From Betaproteobacteria bacterium (GTDB lineage Bacteria > Pseudomonadota > Gammaproteobacteria > Burkholderiales > Usitatibacteraceae), in contig JADJMI010000010.1 of assembly GCA_016709665.1 (NCBI GenBank), positions 71,875 to 135,874 on the forward strand: a stretch of 64,000 nt of DNA, in the 5' to 3' direction. The position numbers were made by a program, and so were the translations under genes. The notes beneath the pieces are model-generated. The model had not been told where the DNA came from. It ran no database searches and was given only the letters and a program-made list of their open reading frames with translations. Positions 17,402 through 24,581 of the stretch are shown here, in pieces (the stretch's first letter is position 1; each line of letters begins with the position of its first letter).

Positions 17402-18538
17402 TCAGGCGATCGGGCCGACGCGCTTCCGGAAGGCGCTGAAGCTCGCGCAGGGTTCGTCGGGGTCGGGCAGGAAGCGCTTCGCCGCCCGCGCATCCACGTT
17501 CGGTTCCCCGAACGCCTTCGCGTAGCCCGTGTTCATCGTGGCGGTGGTGACGAACCGCACGCCCTTGTTCATCTTCACCAGCGCCTTCACGTCGCCGAAC
17601 CAGGGCTCGGCGTTCGTCATGGCGCGCATCCGGGTCGCCACGAAGCCGAACCGCCGCGCGCTCCAGCGGTAGCGCTCGTGGAAGGGCGCGTGGAAGACGG
17701 CGAGGGCCCCGTCCGACGGCGGCACCTCGCCCAGGCACCAGGGATGGACCAACGCGACGGTGCTTCCGGCGGCGAAGCGCGGCGGAATGGCGGAATGGCG
17801 GATGCCGGGCGCTTCGGGGAGCAGGGGCGGGGCATCGCACGGTTCCGGCCGCTTCGGTTCGGGGCCGGCGTCGGGCTGCGTCGCGGCCCGCAGGCCCAGG
17901 GCTTCGTACGTGGCGTCGATGACGGTGCCGGGGCTCGCGAGCGCCGGCGCGTACTTCGCGACGTTCTCGGCGTTGAAAAGGTAGGGCTTCGTCGAGAACG
18001 TGCCCGCGACCCACTGCCACGACAGGTGATTGGAGGCGAGGTCGCCGTCGAGAAGGTGGCCGTACATCCAGTCGGCCCCCGCGCGCCAGTGCACCTTGCG
18101 GACATGGACGAGGTAGCTCGCGAGCCACAGGCGGGGGTGGTTGTGGATCCAGCCCATTTCGTGAAGCCGGCGCACGGTCGCGTCGATGGCCGGGACGCCG
18201 GTCGAGGCGGTGAGGACGTCCTGCGGCACTTCCTTCGCGTAGTCGCCGCCCCACGGGGCGGGGCCGAGGTCCTTCAGGATCGCCGTGCCCCGCGTTCGCC
18301 AGACGTGGTGGAAGAATTCGCGCCAGGCCAGTTCCTCGAGGAACTTGTGCAGGCTCTCCGGCGGGAACCTCGCCCTGAGGCCTTCGACCAGGTGGGGCAG
18401 TTCGATGAACCCGTGCGTGATCCACGGCGACAGGCGCGTCACCGCGCCATCCACGAAGTTGCGCGTGCGCGCGTATTCCGCGGCGTCGATGGCCGCGAGG
18501 CGGTCGGCGAGGGCTTCGGGCGTCGGTTCGAAGCGCAT
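17402..18538 (-). CDS. Photolyase/cryptochrome-like FAD-binding protein lacking the N-terminal antenna domain
   Basis: The first 230 or so residues match the FAD-binding helical domain of DNA photolyases: TRLSPWITHGFI, FLEELAWREFFHHVW, VPAIDATVRRLHEMGWIHNH, WMYGHLLDGDLASNHLSWQW and FNAENVAKYAP. The usual N-terminal alpha/beta domain of about 200 residues that binds the antenna pigment is absent; the protein begins where the FAD domain begins. Instead about 140 extra residues follow, starting at STVALVHPWCLGE and alternating predicted strands and helices. The enzyme may repair DNA without an antenna or act as a flavin sensor. A repeat array begins 14 bp upstream of the ATG. Confidence 0.82.
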   Translation of the reverse strand: MRFEPTPEALADRLAAIDAAEYARTRNFVDGAVTRLSPWITHGFIELPHLVEGLRARFPPESLHKFLEELAWREFFHHVWRTRGTAILKDLGPAPWGGDYAKEVPQDVLTASTGVPAIDATVRRLHEMGWIHNHPRLWLASYLVHVRKVHWRAGADWMYGHLLDGDLASNHLSWQWVAGTFSTKPYLFNAENVAKYAPALASPGTVIDATYEALGLRAATQPDAGPEPKRPEPCDAPPLLPEAPGIRHSAIPPRFAAGSTVALVHPWCLGEVPPSDGALAVFHAPFHERYRWSARRFGFVATRMRAMTNAEPWFGDVKALVKMNKGVRFVTTATMNTGYAKAFGEPNVDARAAKRFLPDPDEPCASFSAFRKRVGPIA

Positions 18539-18552
18539 GTCCCATCATACTT

Positions 18553-18681
18553 CTGAAGGGGACGCACACCTTCACGCGAGCTGAAGGGGACGCACACCTT
18601 CACGTGGGCTTAAGGGGACGCACACCTTCACGCGAGCTGAAGGGGACGCACACCTTCAGGCGAGCTGAAGGGGACGCACAC
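18553..18681 (-). repeat. Tandem array of five REP-like units at exact 28-bp period (left of RAYT)
   Basis: Core CTGAAGGGGACGCACAC starts at 18553, 18581, 18609 (variant CTTAAGG), 18637 and 18665, a strict 28-bp step. Between cores the sequence is CTTCACGCGAG or close variants, so units abut without unique spacers. Each core plus following CCTTCA can pair TGAAGG with CCTTCA. All five point the same way and are inverted relative to the copies on the other side of the transposase. Confidence 0.93.
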
Positions 18682-18715
18682 TCCGCAACCCGCTGGCATG
18701 GCAAGGCTTCGGCTT

Positions 18716-19405
18716 TCAGGAGCGAACCAGCGAATCCCCCCGCAGCTGCCCGCCCTGGGGCCTCCGCTGCAGATCGCGACCTGTGATTGTCTCCATGGCC
18801 CTGACGAAATCGTCCGATCCGCAGGGTCGATTCTGCCGGGTGCTTTCGCGGAGGTCGTCACATTCCGCATCACCGTCGTCGGCCGCCAGCCATCGGGACC
18901 AATCGCCGACGGATTCGAGCGCGCGATTCCATCCCGGATCCTGCGTGAGAATGGGATCCCTCCGTCGCCCGCAATGGTCGGCCGCGCTGGACCAGCGATA
19001 GTCCTCCGCCCTGGTGATGATCCCTGCCTTGACGGGATTTCGCTCCACGTACCGGACCGCCGCGTAGAAGTGGTCCCCATCCAGCGCAGCCGAGTGGAAG
19101 CGCCCCTGCCACAGATGCCCCGTCCAGCCCCGCAACCGATTGATCCGCTGGGCGAAACGGGTGTGGACCGGCCGGAACACCCGCTCGAGGCTGTTCTCGG
19201 CGGGTGGAACGAGAACGAGGTGGACGTGGTTGGGCATGAGGCAATAGGCGATGACCTCGACCTCGCGCCTTTGGCAATGATGGGCGAGCCATTCGAGATA
19301 GGCCTCCCCATCTTCCTTCGAAAAGAAGACCCGACCCTGGCGATTGCCTCGCTGGGTCACGTGATGGGGAACGCCGGCTATGACGGGTCGAGATTGACGG
19401 GGCAT
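18716..19405 (-). CDS. REP-associated tyrosine transposase (RAYT, Y1_Tnp/IS200-like)
   Basis: Single-copy HUH-type endonuclease of the kind that acts on REP palindromes. The 229-residue protein opens MPRQSRPVIAGVPHHVTQRG. It has the metal-binding HUH pair at His60/His62 (MPNHVHLVL) and a conserved block YVERNPVKAGI, whose Tyr119 is the best candidate for the nucleophile (Tyr114 is also near). Trp-Ser-Ser (YRWSS) is also typical. It lies inside two arrays of the same repeat in opposite orientation, 34 bp from the right-hand copy of the left array and about 110 bp from the other. No IS-like terminal inverted repeats were seen, which fits RAYTs. Confidence 0.92.
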   Translation of the reverse strand: MPRQSRPVIAGVPHHVTQRGNRQGRVFFSKEDGEAYLEWLAHHCQRREVEVIAYCLMPNHVHLVLVPPAENSLERVFRPVHTRFAQRINRLRGWTGHLWQGRFHSAALDGDHFYAAVRYVERNPVKAGIITRAEDYRWSSAADHCGRRRDPILTQDPGWNRALESVGDWSRWLAADDGDAECDDLRESTRQNRPCGSDDFVRAMETITGRDLQRRPQGGQLRGDSLVRS

Positions 19406-19516
19406 GTCGTTCCGCTGGCAGGGCGAATTCCACTTTCAACGCTCGGCGATGGCCTCTCGCTGACATTTCGCGGCACGATTTCCCGACTGGGTCCGTCCCC
19501 TTCGGCTCAGTTGAAA

Positions 19517-19610
19517 GTGTGCGTCCCCTTCAGTGACAGTGAAGGTGTGCGTCCCCTTCAGAAAAGTGTGCGTCCCCTTCAGCCTCAGTGAAGGTGTGCG
19601 TCCCCTTCAG
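19517..19610 (+). repeat. Four REP-like units (right of RAYT)
   Basis: Core GTGTGCGTCCCCTTCAG at 19517-19533, 19545-19561, 19566-19582 and 19594-19610. Steps are 28, 21 and 28 bp; the 21-bp step lacks the GTGAAG half of the hairpin. Orientation is opposite to the array on the left of the transposase. The array sits at the start end of the RAYT gene and 136 bp before nqrA. Confidence 0.92.
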
Positions 19611-19650
19611 TAGTGCCTTCAGTGCCGTGATTTTCGGAGTGCCCCCCGCG

Positions 19651-19664
19651 TTGATACACGTCAA
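19651..19664. promoter_or_regulatory. Candidate FNR/ANR-type site upstream of nqrA
   Basis: TTGATACACGTCAA matches the FNR/ANR consensus TTGAT-N4-ATCAA at 9 of 10 defined positions. It is centred about 88 bp before the nqrA ATG, between the repeat array and the gene. It suggests control of the Na+-pumping NADH dehydrogenase by oxygen or nitric oxide status. No obvious -10/-35 pair was identified nearby. Single match by eye. Confidence 0.45.
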
Positions 19665-19745
19665 GGGGTGAAATGCCCCAAGCCCTACCCTTGGCCGGAG
19701 GGCTGAGCGGGGTGTCCCCGCAGCCCGTTCCCCCCGTCCACCCCA

Positions 19746-21089
19746 ATGATCGCCATTCGACGCGGAATCGACCTGCCCCTCGCCGGCGCACCGGAAACGA
19801 GCGCCGTCGCCGACGCTCCCGTCCGTCGCGTGGCCGTCCTGGGCGCCGATTTCGTCGGCCTGAAGCCCACCTTCCTCGTGCAGCCCGGTGACCGCGTGCG
19901 AATCGGACAGCCGCTCTTCGAGGACAAGAAAGCCCCGGGCGTCATCCATACCGCCCCGGCCGCCGGCCGGGTCAGCGCGATCAACCGCGGCGACAAGCGC
20001 GCGTTCGTCTCGCTGGTGATCGACCGGGACGGCGACGAAGCCACGCCCTTCGCCAGCTACACCGGGCTGAAGGCGGACGCCGGCGGTGCCGACTACGTGA
20101 GAAGGCTCCTCGCCGAATCCGGCCTCTGGACCGCCCTGCGCGCCCGCCCCTACAGCCGCGTCCCCGCCACGACGGCGATCCCCGACGCGATATTCGTCAC
20201 CGCGATCGACACGCGCCCCCACGCGCCTTCGCCGGATGTCGCCCTCGCCGGCCGGGAATCCGACTTCGCCGCGGGCATCCTCGCCCTGCGCGAACTCACC
20301 CCGGGTACCGTCTTCGTCTGCCGCCGCCCCGACTCGCGCCTGTCGCCGCCCGTCGCCGACCGCGTGAAGGACGCTCCCTTCTCGGGCCCCCATCCCGCGG
20401 GCAACGCCGGCACGCACATCCACTTCCTGCACCCCGTCGGCCACGGTCGCATGGCCTGGCACATCGCGGCACGCGACGTCGCCGCCATCGGCCACCTGCT
20501 CGCCACCGGGAAACTCGACACCGATCGCATCATCTCCATCGCCGGCCCCGGCATCGCGAATCCCCGCCTCGCACGCACCCGCCTGGGGGCCTCGATCGAC
20601 GAACTGGTCGCCGGCAGCCTCGCCGCGGGCGAGCAGCGCGTCGTCTCGGGCTCCGTGCTGGACGGCCGCGCGGCGAAGGGCGACGTCGAGGGTTACCTCG
20701 GCCGATACCACGCGCAGGTGTGCGCGCTGCCCGAGGGAAGGGAACGCGAGCTCTTCGGCTGGATCGCCCCGGGCGCGCAGAAGTTCTCCATCACGCGTTC
20801 GGTCGTCGGCGCCTTCACGCGCGCCGCCCGGCCATTGACCACGACCACCAACGGCTCGATCCGCGCCATGGTCCCCATCGGCAGCTACGAAAAGCTGATG
20901 CCGCTCGACATCATGCCGACCTTCCTGCTGCGCGCGCTCCTCACCGGCGACCTCGAGCGCGCCGAGGCCCTGGGCGCCCTGGAACTGGACGAGGAAGACC
21001 TCGCCCTGTGCACCTACGCCTGCCCCGGCAAGAACGACTACGGCCCGCTGCTGCGCGCCGTGCTCGCGCGCCTGGAAAAGGAAGCCTGA
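19746..21089 (+). CDS. nqrA: Na+-translocating NADH:quinone reductase subunit A
   Basis: Peripheral cytoplasmic subunit of the Na+-NQR complex that couples NADH oxidation to sodium export. The N terminus MIAIRRGIDLPLAGAP and VLGADFVGLKPTFLVQPGDRVRIGQPLF are characteristic, as are DKKAPGVIHTAPAAGRV and the C-terminal CTYACPGKNDYGPLLRAVL. Length 447 aa is normal. It heads the nqrA-F operon and its stop overlaps nqrB by one base (TGATG). Confidence 0.95.
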   Translation: MIAIRRGIDLPLAGAPETSAVADAPVRRVAVLGADFVGLKPTFLVQPGDRVRIGQPLFEDKKAPGVIHTAPAAGRVSAINRGDKRAFVSLVIDRDGDEATPFASYTGLKADAGGADYVRRLLAESGLWTALRARPYSRVPATTAIPDAIFVTAIDTRPHAPSPDVALAGRESDFAAGILALRELTPGTVFVCRRPDSRLSPPVADRVKDAPFSGPHPAGNAGTHIHFLHPVGHGRMAWHIAARDVAAIGHLLATGKLDTDRIISIAGPGIANPRLARTRLGASIDELVAGSLAAGEQRVVSGSVLDGRAAKGDVEGYLGRYHAQVCALPEGRERELFGWIAPGAQKFSITRSVVGAFTRAARPLTTTTNGSIRAMVPIGSYEKLMPLDIMPTFLLRALLTGDLERAEALGALELDEEDLALCTYACPGKNDYGPLLRAVLARLEKEA

Positions 21090-22339
21090 TGGCGAAGCTC
21101 CAGGACATCCTCGCCAAGGTCGAGCACGCGTACTTCTCGCCGGGCAAGCCGCTCGCGAAGTTCCATCCCCTCTTCGAGGCGACGGACACCTTCCTCTTCA
21201 CGCCGGCGTCGGTCACGAAGGGCACGACGCACGTGCGCGACGCGCTCGACCTCAAGCGCATGATGATGATCGTCGTCATCGCCCTCATGCCCTGCATCCT
21301 CATGGCGATGTACAACACGGGGCTGCAGGCGAACCTCGCGCTGGACCCGGCGAAGCTCGCGAAGCTGGAGGGCTGGCGCCACGCCATCATCGGCGCGGCC
21401 GGCATCGGCTACGACCCGCGCAGCATCCTCGCGTGCCTCTTCCACGGCGCGCTCTACTTCCTGCCCATGTACGTCGTCACGATGGCCGTGGGCGGCACGT
21501 GGGAAGTGATCTTCGCGATCGTGAGGAAGCACGAGGTGAACGAGGGCTTCTTCGTGACGGGGATGCTCTTTCCGCTCATCCTGCCGGCCGCGACGCCCCT
21601 GTGGCAGGTGGCCCTGGCGATCAGCTTCGGCGTGGTGGTGGGCAAGGAGGTGTTCGGCGGCACGGGCATGAACTTCCTCAACCCTGCCCTCGTCGCGCGC
21701 GCCTTCCTCTTCTTCGCCTACCCGGCGGAGATGTCCGGCGACAAGGTGTGGGTGGCCATGGACGGCGCCCTCGCGGTGGACGGCTGGTCCGGCGCCACGG
21801 CCCTGGGCACCCTGCGCGCGGCGGGCGAGAGCTTCCCGCAGGCGATGCAGGGCCTGTCGTGGAAGAACGCGTTCCTGGGGATCGAGCCCGGATCGATGGG
21901 CGAGACCTCCGCGCTCGCGTGCCTCATCGGCGCCGTCATCCTCATCGTCACGCGGATCGGCTCGTGGCGGACGATGGCGGCGGTGTGCGTCGGCACCGTC
22001 GCGATGTCGCTGCTCCTCAACGCCATCGGCTCGAAGACCAACCCGTGGTTCGCGATCCCGTTCTGGTGGCACATGGTGCTGGGCGGGTGGGCGTTCGGCA
22101 TGGTGTTCATGGCGACGGACCCGGTGACCTCGCCCTTCACCGAGAAGGGCAAGTGGATCTACGGCTTCGGCATCGGGGCCCTGGTGGTGCTGGTGCGCGT
22201 GGTGAACCCGGCGTACCCGGAATGCATGATGCTCGTGATCCTCTTCATGAACGTGATGGCGCCGCTCATCGATTTCCCGATCGTGAAGGCCAACATCAAG
22301 CGCCGCGCGGCGCGGGGAGGATCCCATGGCGGATCGTGA
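21089..22339 (+). CDS. nqrB: Na+-NQR subunit B
   Basis: Polytopic membrane subunit carrying riboflavin and a covalently bound FMN; part of the ion path. The flavinylation motif SGAT is present with Thr237, equivalent to the FMN-bearing Thr of Vibrio NqrB. About ten membrane helices are visible (MMMIVVIALMPCILMAMYN, HMVLGGWAFGMVFMATDPV). Length 416 aa is usual. The 3' end overlaps nqrC by 14 bp. ApbE, encoded downstream, would attach the FMN. Confidence 0.95.
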   Translation: MAKLQDILAKVEHAYFSPGKPLAKFHPLFEATDTFLFTPASVTKGTTHVRDALDLKRMMMIVVIALMPCILMAMYNTGLQANLALDPAKLAKLEGWRHAIIGAAGIGYDPRSILACLFHGALYFLPMYVVTMAVGGTWEVIFAIVRKHEVNEGFFVTGMLFPLILPAATPLWQVALAISFGVVVGKEVFGGTGMNFLNPALVARAFLFFAYPAEMSGDKVWVAMDGALAVDGWSGATALGTLRAAGESFPQAMQGLSWKNAFLGIEPGSMGETSALACLIGAVILIVTRIGSWRTMAAVCVGTVAMSLLLNAIGSKTNPWFAIPFWWHMVLGGWAFGMVFMATDPVTSPFTEKGKWIYGFGIGALVVLVRVVNPAYPECMMLVILFMNVMAPLIDFPIVKANIKRRAARGGSHGGS

Positions 22340-23168
22340 ATCGCCCCGCTACGTGATCCTCTTCGCGACGGCGGTGTGCGTCGCCTGCGCGTTCGTCGTC
22401 TCCGTGGCCGCCGTGCTGCTGCAGCCGGCGCAGAAGGCCAATGCGCGGCTGTACATGGAAAAGAACGTCCTGCTGGCCGCGGGACTGGTGAAGCCGACGG
22501 ACAAGGTGGGTGCGAAGGAGGTCGAGGCCTTCTTCCAGAAGGACGTGAAGGCGCGCCTGGTGGACCTGCTGACCGGCGAACTGCTCCTCGAGGACAAGCG
22601 GGACGCCCGTTCGTACGACCAGCGCGCCGCGCGCGCCGACCCGGGCGCCAGCCATGCGGCGCCGCCCAACGGGGCGGGCATCGGGCGCATTCCCGACCTC
22701 GCCGTCGCCTATTTCGTCATGAAGGACGGCAAGGTCGACCAGGTGGTCATCGCGCTCGAGGGACTGGGCATGTGGGGCACGGTGTACGGCTTCATGGCGA
22801 TCGACAAGGACGGGCGGACGATCCGCGGCCTCACCTACTACGACCAGAAGGAAACCCCGGGGCTGGGCGGCGAGATCGCCAATCCGCAATGGCAGGCGCT
22901 GTGGGTCGGCCGCCATGTTTACGACGGCGAGGGCCTGCCGAAGATCACGGTCGTCAAGGGAGCCGCCGGTCCGCCGGACAAGGATCCGCTTCGCGTGGAC
23001 GGCATGTCCGGCGCCACCATCACCAGCAACGCCATCACGCGGCTCACGCAGTTCTGGCTGTCGGATTTCGGGTACGGGAAGTTCCTCAAGCGCTACGGAA
23101 AGGGGGGCGGCCATATGAACCCACTCGTGGAAGTCGCTGAAGGGGACGCACACCTTCAGCACGCCTGA
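22326..23168 (+). CDS. nqrC: Na+-NQR subunit C, with C terminus encoded by a repeat element
   Basis: Single-anchor periplasmic subunit with covalent FMN. The N-terminal helix (YVILFATAVCVACAFVVSVAAVLL) and the motif GMSGATITSN with Thr231 as the FMN acceptor are clear. A Ser/Ala/Pro-rich linker lies around residues 95-118. Family homology ends at about FGYGKFLKRYGKGG (residue 258); the last residues EGDAHLQHA and the TGA stop are translated from the repeat that begins at 23137. The extra tail of about 20 residues should not affect the FMN domain. Confidence 0.93.
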   Translation: MADRESPRYVILFATAVCVACAFVVSVAAVLLQPAQKANARLYMEKNVLLAAGLVKPTDKVGAKEVEAFFQKDVKARLVDLLTGELLLEDKRDARSYDQRAARADPGASHAAPPNGAGIGRIPDLAVAYFVMKDGKVDQVVIALEGLGMWGTVYGFMAIDKDGRTIRGLTYYDQKETPGLGGEIANPQWQALWVGRHVYDGEGLPKITVVKGAAGPPDKDPLRVDGMSGATITSNAITRLTQFWLSDFGYGKFLKRYGKGGGHMNPLVEVAEGDAHLQHA

Positions 23169-23297
23169 AGGGGACGCACACCTGAGCGCCGCAGATCAAG
23201 TCACTGAAAACGTTCATGAATCGGGGTCGCCTGCCGGTCGATCGGCCGGAAAAGTGTCCGTCCCCTTCACCGCGGGTGAAGGTGTGCGTCCCCTTCA
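23137..23297. repeat. REP-like repeat cluster at the nqrC-nqrD junction (2 reverse + 2 forward)
   Basis: Reverse cores at 23137-23153 and 23165-23181 (28-bp step). Forward cores at 23254-23269 (variant GTGTCCGTCCCC) and 23282-23297 (28-bp step). The 72-bp centre between the two pairs is not repetitive and holds no gene. The layout reverse-pair, centre, forward-pair is the same as at the RAYT locus, with the transposase replaced by this short centre. The element interrupts the operon: it supplies the nqrC stop and leaves the nqrD Shine-Dalgarno run AAGGGGGGG just beyond its edge. Confidence 0.9.
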
Positions 23298-23318
23298 AGG
23301 GCTTCAAGGGGGGGCGGC

Positions 23319-23960
23319 ATGAGCGCCACGACGATCTTCGGCAAGAACGAGCGCAAGGCCCTCATCGGCCCCATCCTCACGAACAACCCGATCGGGGTGC
23401 AGGTGCTGGGCATCTGCTCGGCGCTCGCGGTGACCACGCGCGTGGACAAGGCGCTGGTCATGACCGCCGGCGTGCTGCTGGTGACGATGCTCGCCAACGT
23501 GGCGGTGAGCCTCGTGCGCAACCACACGCCCGGCTCCATCCGCATCATCGTGCAGCTCGCCATCATCGCCTCGCTGGTCATCGTGTTCGACCAGGTGCTG
23601 AAGGCCACCCTCTACGAGCTCTCCCTCGAGCTCTCCGTCTTCGTCGGCCTCATCATCACCAACTGCATCGTGATGGGCCGCGCGGAAGGCTACGCGATGC
23701 AAAACCCGCCGCTCGCGAGCGCCCTGGACGGCATCGGCAACGGCCTGGGCTACGGCATCGTGCTCATCGCCACCGCGTTCCTGCGCGAACTGCTGGGCGC
23801 CGGCAAGGTGCTGGGCTTCACGATCCTGCCCCTCGTGAAGGACGGCGGCTGGTACGTGCCCAACGGCCTCATGCTGCTCGCGCCCTCGGGCCTGTTCATC
23901 ATCGCCGGCCTCATCTGGCTGCTGCGCACGGTGAAGCCCGAACTGCAGGAAAAGGACTGA
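23319..23960 (+). CDS. nqrD: Na+-NQR subunit D
   Basis: Membrane subunit of the NqrD/RnfE family, forming with NqrE the intramembrane iron site and part of the sodium channel. Six helices are visible. Signatures: NPIGVQVLGICSALAVTT, IVFDQVLKATLYELS, VFVGLIITNCIVMGRAEGYA with the conserved Cys, and GNGLGYG. Length 213 aa is normal. The start is 22 bp after the repeat cluster; AAGGGGGGG serves as ribosome-binding site. The stop overlaps nqrE (TGATG). Confidence 0.95.
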   Translation: MSATTIFGKNERKALIGPILTNNPIGVQVLGICSALAVTTRVDKALVMTAGVLLVTMLANVAVSLVRNHTPGSIRIIVQLAIIASLVIVFDQVLKATLYELSLELSVFVGLIITNCIVMGRAEGYAMQNPPLASALDGIGNGLGYGIVLIATAFLRELLGAGKVLGFTILPLVKDGGWYVPNGLMLLAPSGLFIIAGLIWLLRTVKPELQEKD

Positions 23961-24574
23961 TGGAACACTATCTTTCCCTCTTCGTGCGCGCCCTGTTCCT
24001 CGAGAACATGGCCCTCGCGTTCTTCCTGGGCATGTGCTCCTTCCTCGCCTGCTCGAAGAAGGTGGAGACCGCGTTCGGCCTGGGCGTCGCGGTCGCCTTC
24101 GTGCAGGTGCTCACGGTGCCGCTCAACAACCTCATCCTGGCCTACCTGCTGAAGGAGGGCGCCCTGGGCTGGATCACCCCCGCCCTCGCCAAGGTGGACC
24201 TCACCTTCCTCGCGTTCATCCTCTTCATCGGCACCATCGCCGCGGCCACGCAAGTGGTGGAGATGGCCGTCGAGAAGTTCGCCCCCGGCCTTTACTCGAC
24301 CCTCGGCGTCTTCCTGCCCCTCATCGCGGTCAACTGCGTGATCCTGGGCGGCTCGCTCTTCATGCAGGAGCGCGACTACGGCTTCGGCGAGAGCGTGGTG
24401 TTCGGCCTGGGCTCGGGCCTGGGGTTCGCGCTCGCCATCGTGGCGATGGCCGCCGTGCGCGAGAAGCTCGCCTACTCGCACGTGCCCGCGGGCCTCAAGG
24501 GCCTGGGCATCACCTTCGTGACGGCCGGCCTCATCTCCGTGGCGTTCATGGTGTTCTCGGGAATCCAGCTCTAG
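23960..24574 (+). CDS. nqrE: Na+-NQR subunit E
   Basis: Membrane subunit of the NqrE/RnfA family, structural counterpart of NqrD. It has six helices and the conserved segments ENMALAFFLGMCSFLACSKK, with iron-site Cys, and FLPLIAVNCVILGGSLFM. Length 204 aa is usual. It starts at the one-base overlap with nqrD and ends 7 bp before nqrF. Confidence 0.95.
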   Translation: MEHYLSLFVRALFLENMALAFFLGMCSFLACSKKVETAFGLGVAVAFVQVLTVPLNNLILAYLLKEGALGWITPALAKVDLTFLAFILFIGTIAAATQVVEMAVEKFAPGLYSTLGVFLPLIAVNCVILGGSLFMQERDYGFGESVVFGLGSGLGFALAIVAMAAVREKLAYSHVPAGLKGLGITFVTAGLISVAFMVFSGIQL

Positions 24575-24581
24575 GCCCGCC

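Noticed and set aside
18553..18681. Regularly spaced direct repeats that look like a CRISPR array
   Set aside because: The 28-bp units abut; the sequence between cores is itself part of the repeat, so there are no unique spacers, and no cas genes are nearby.
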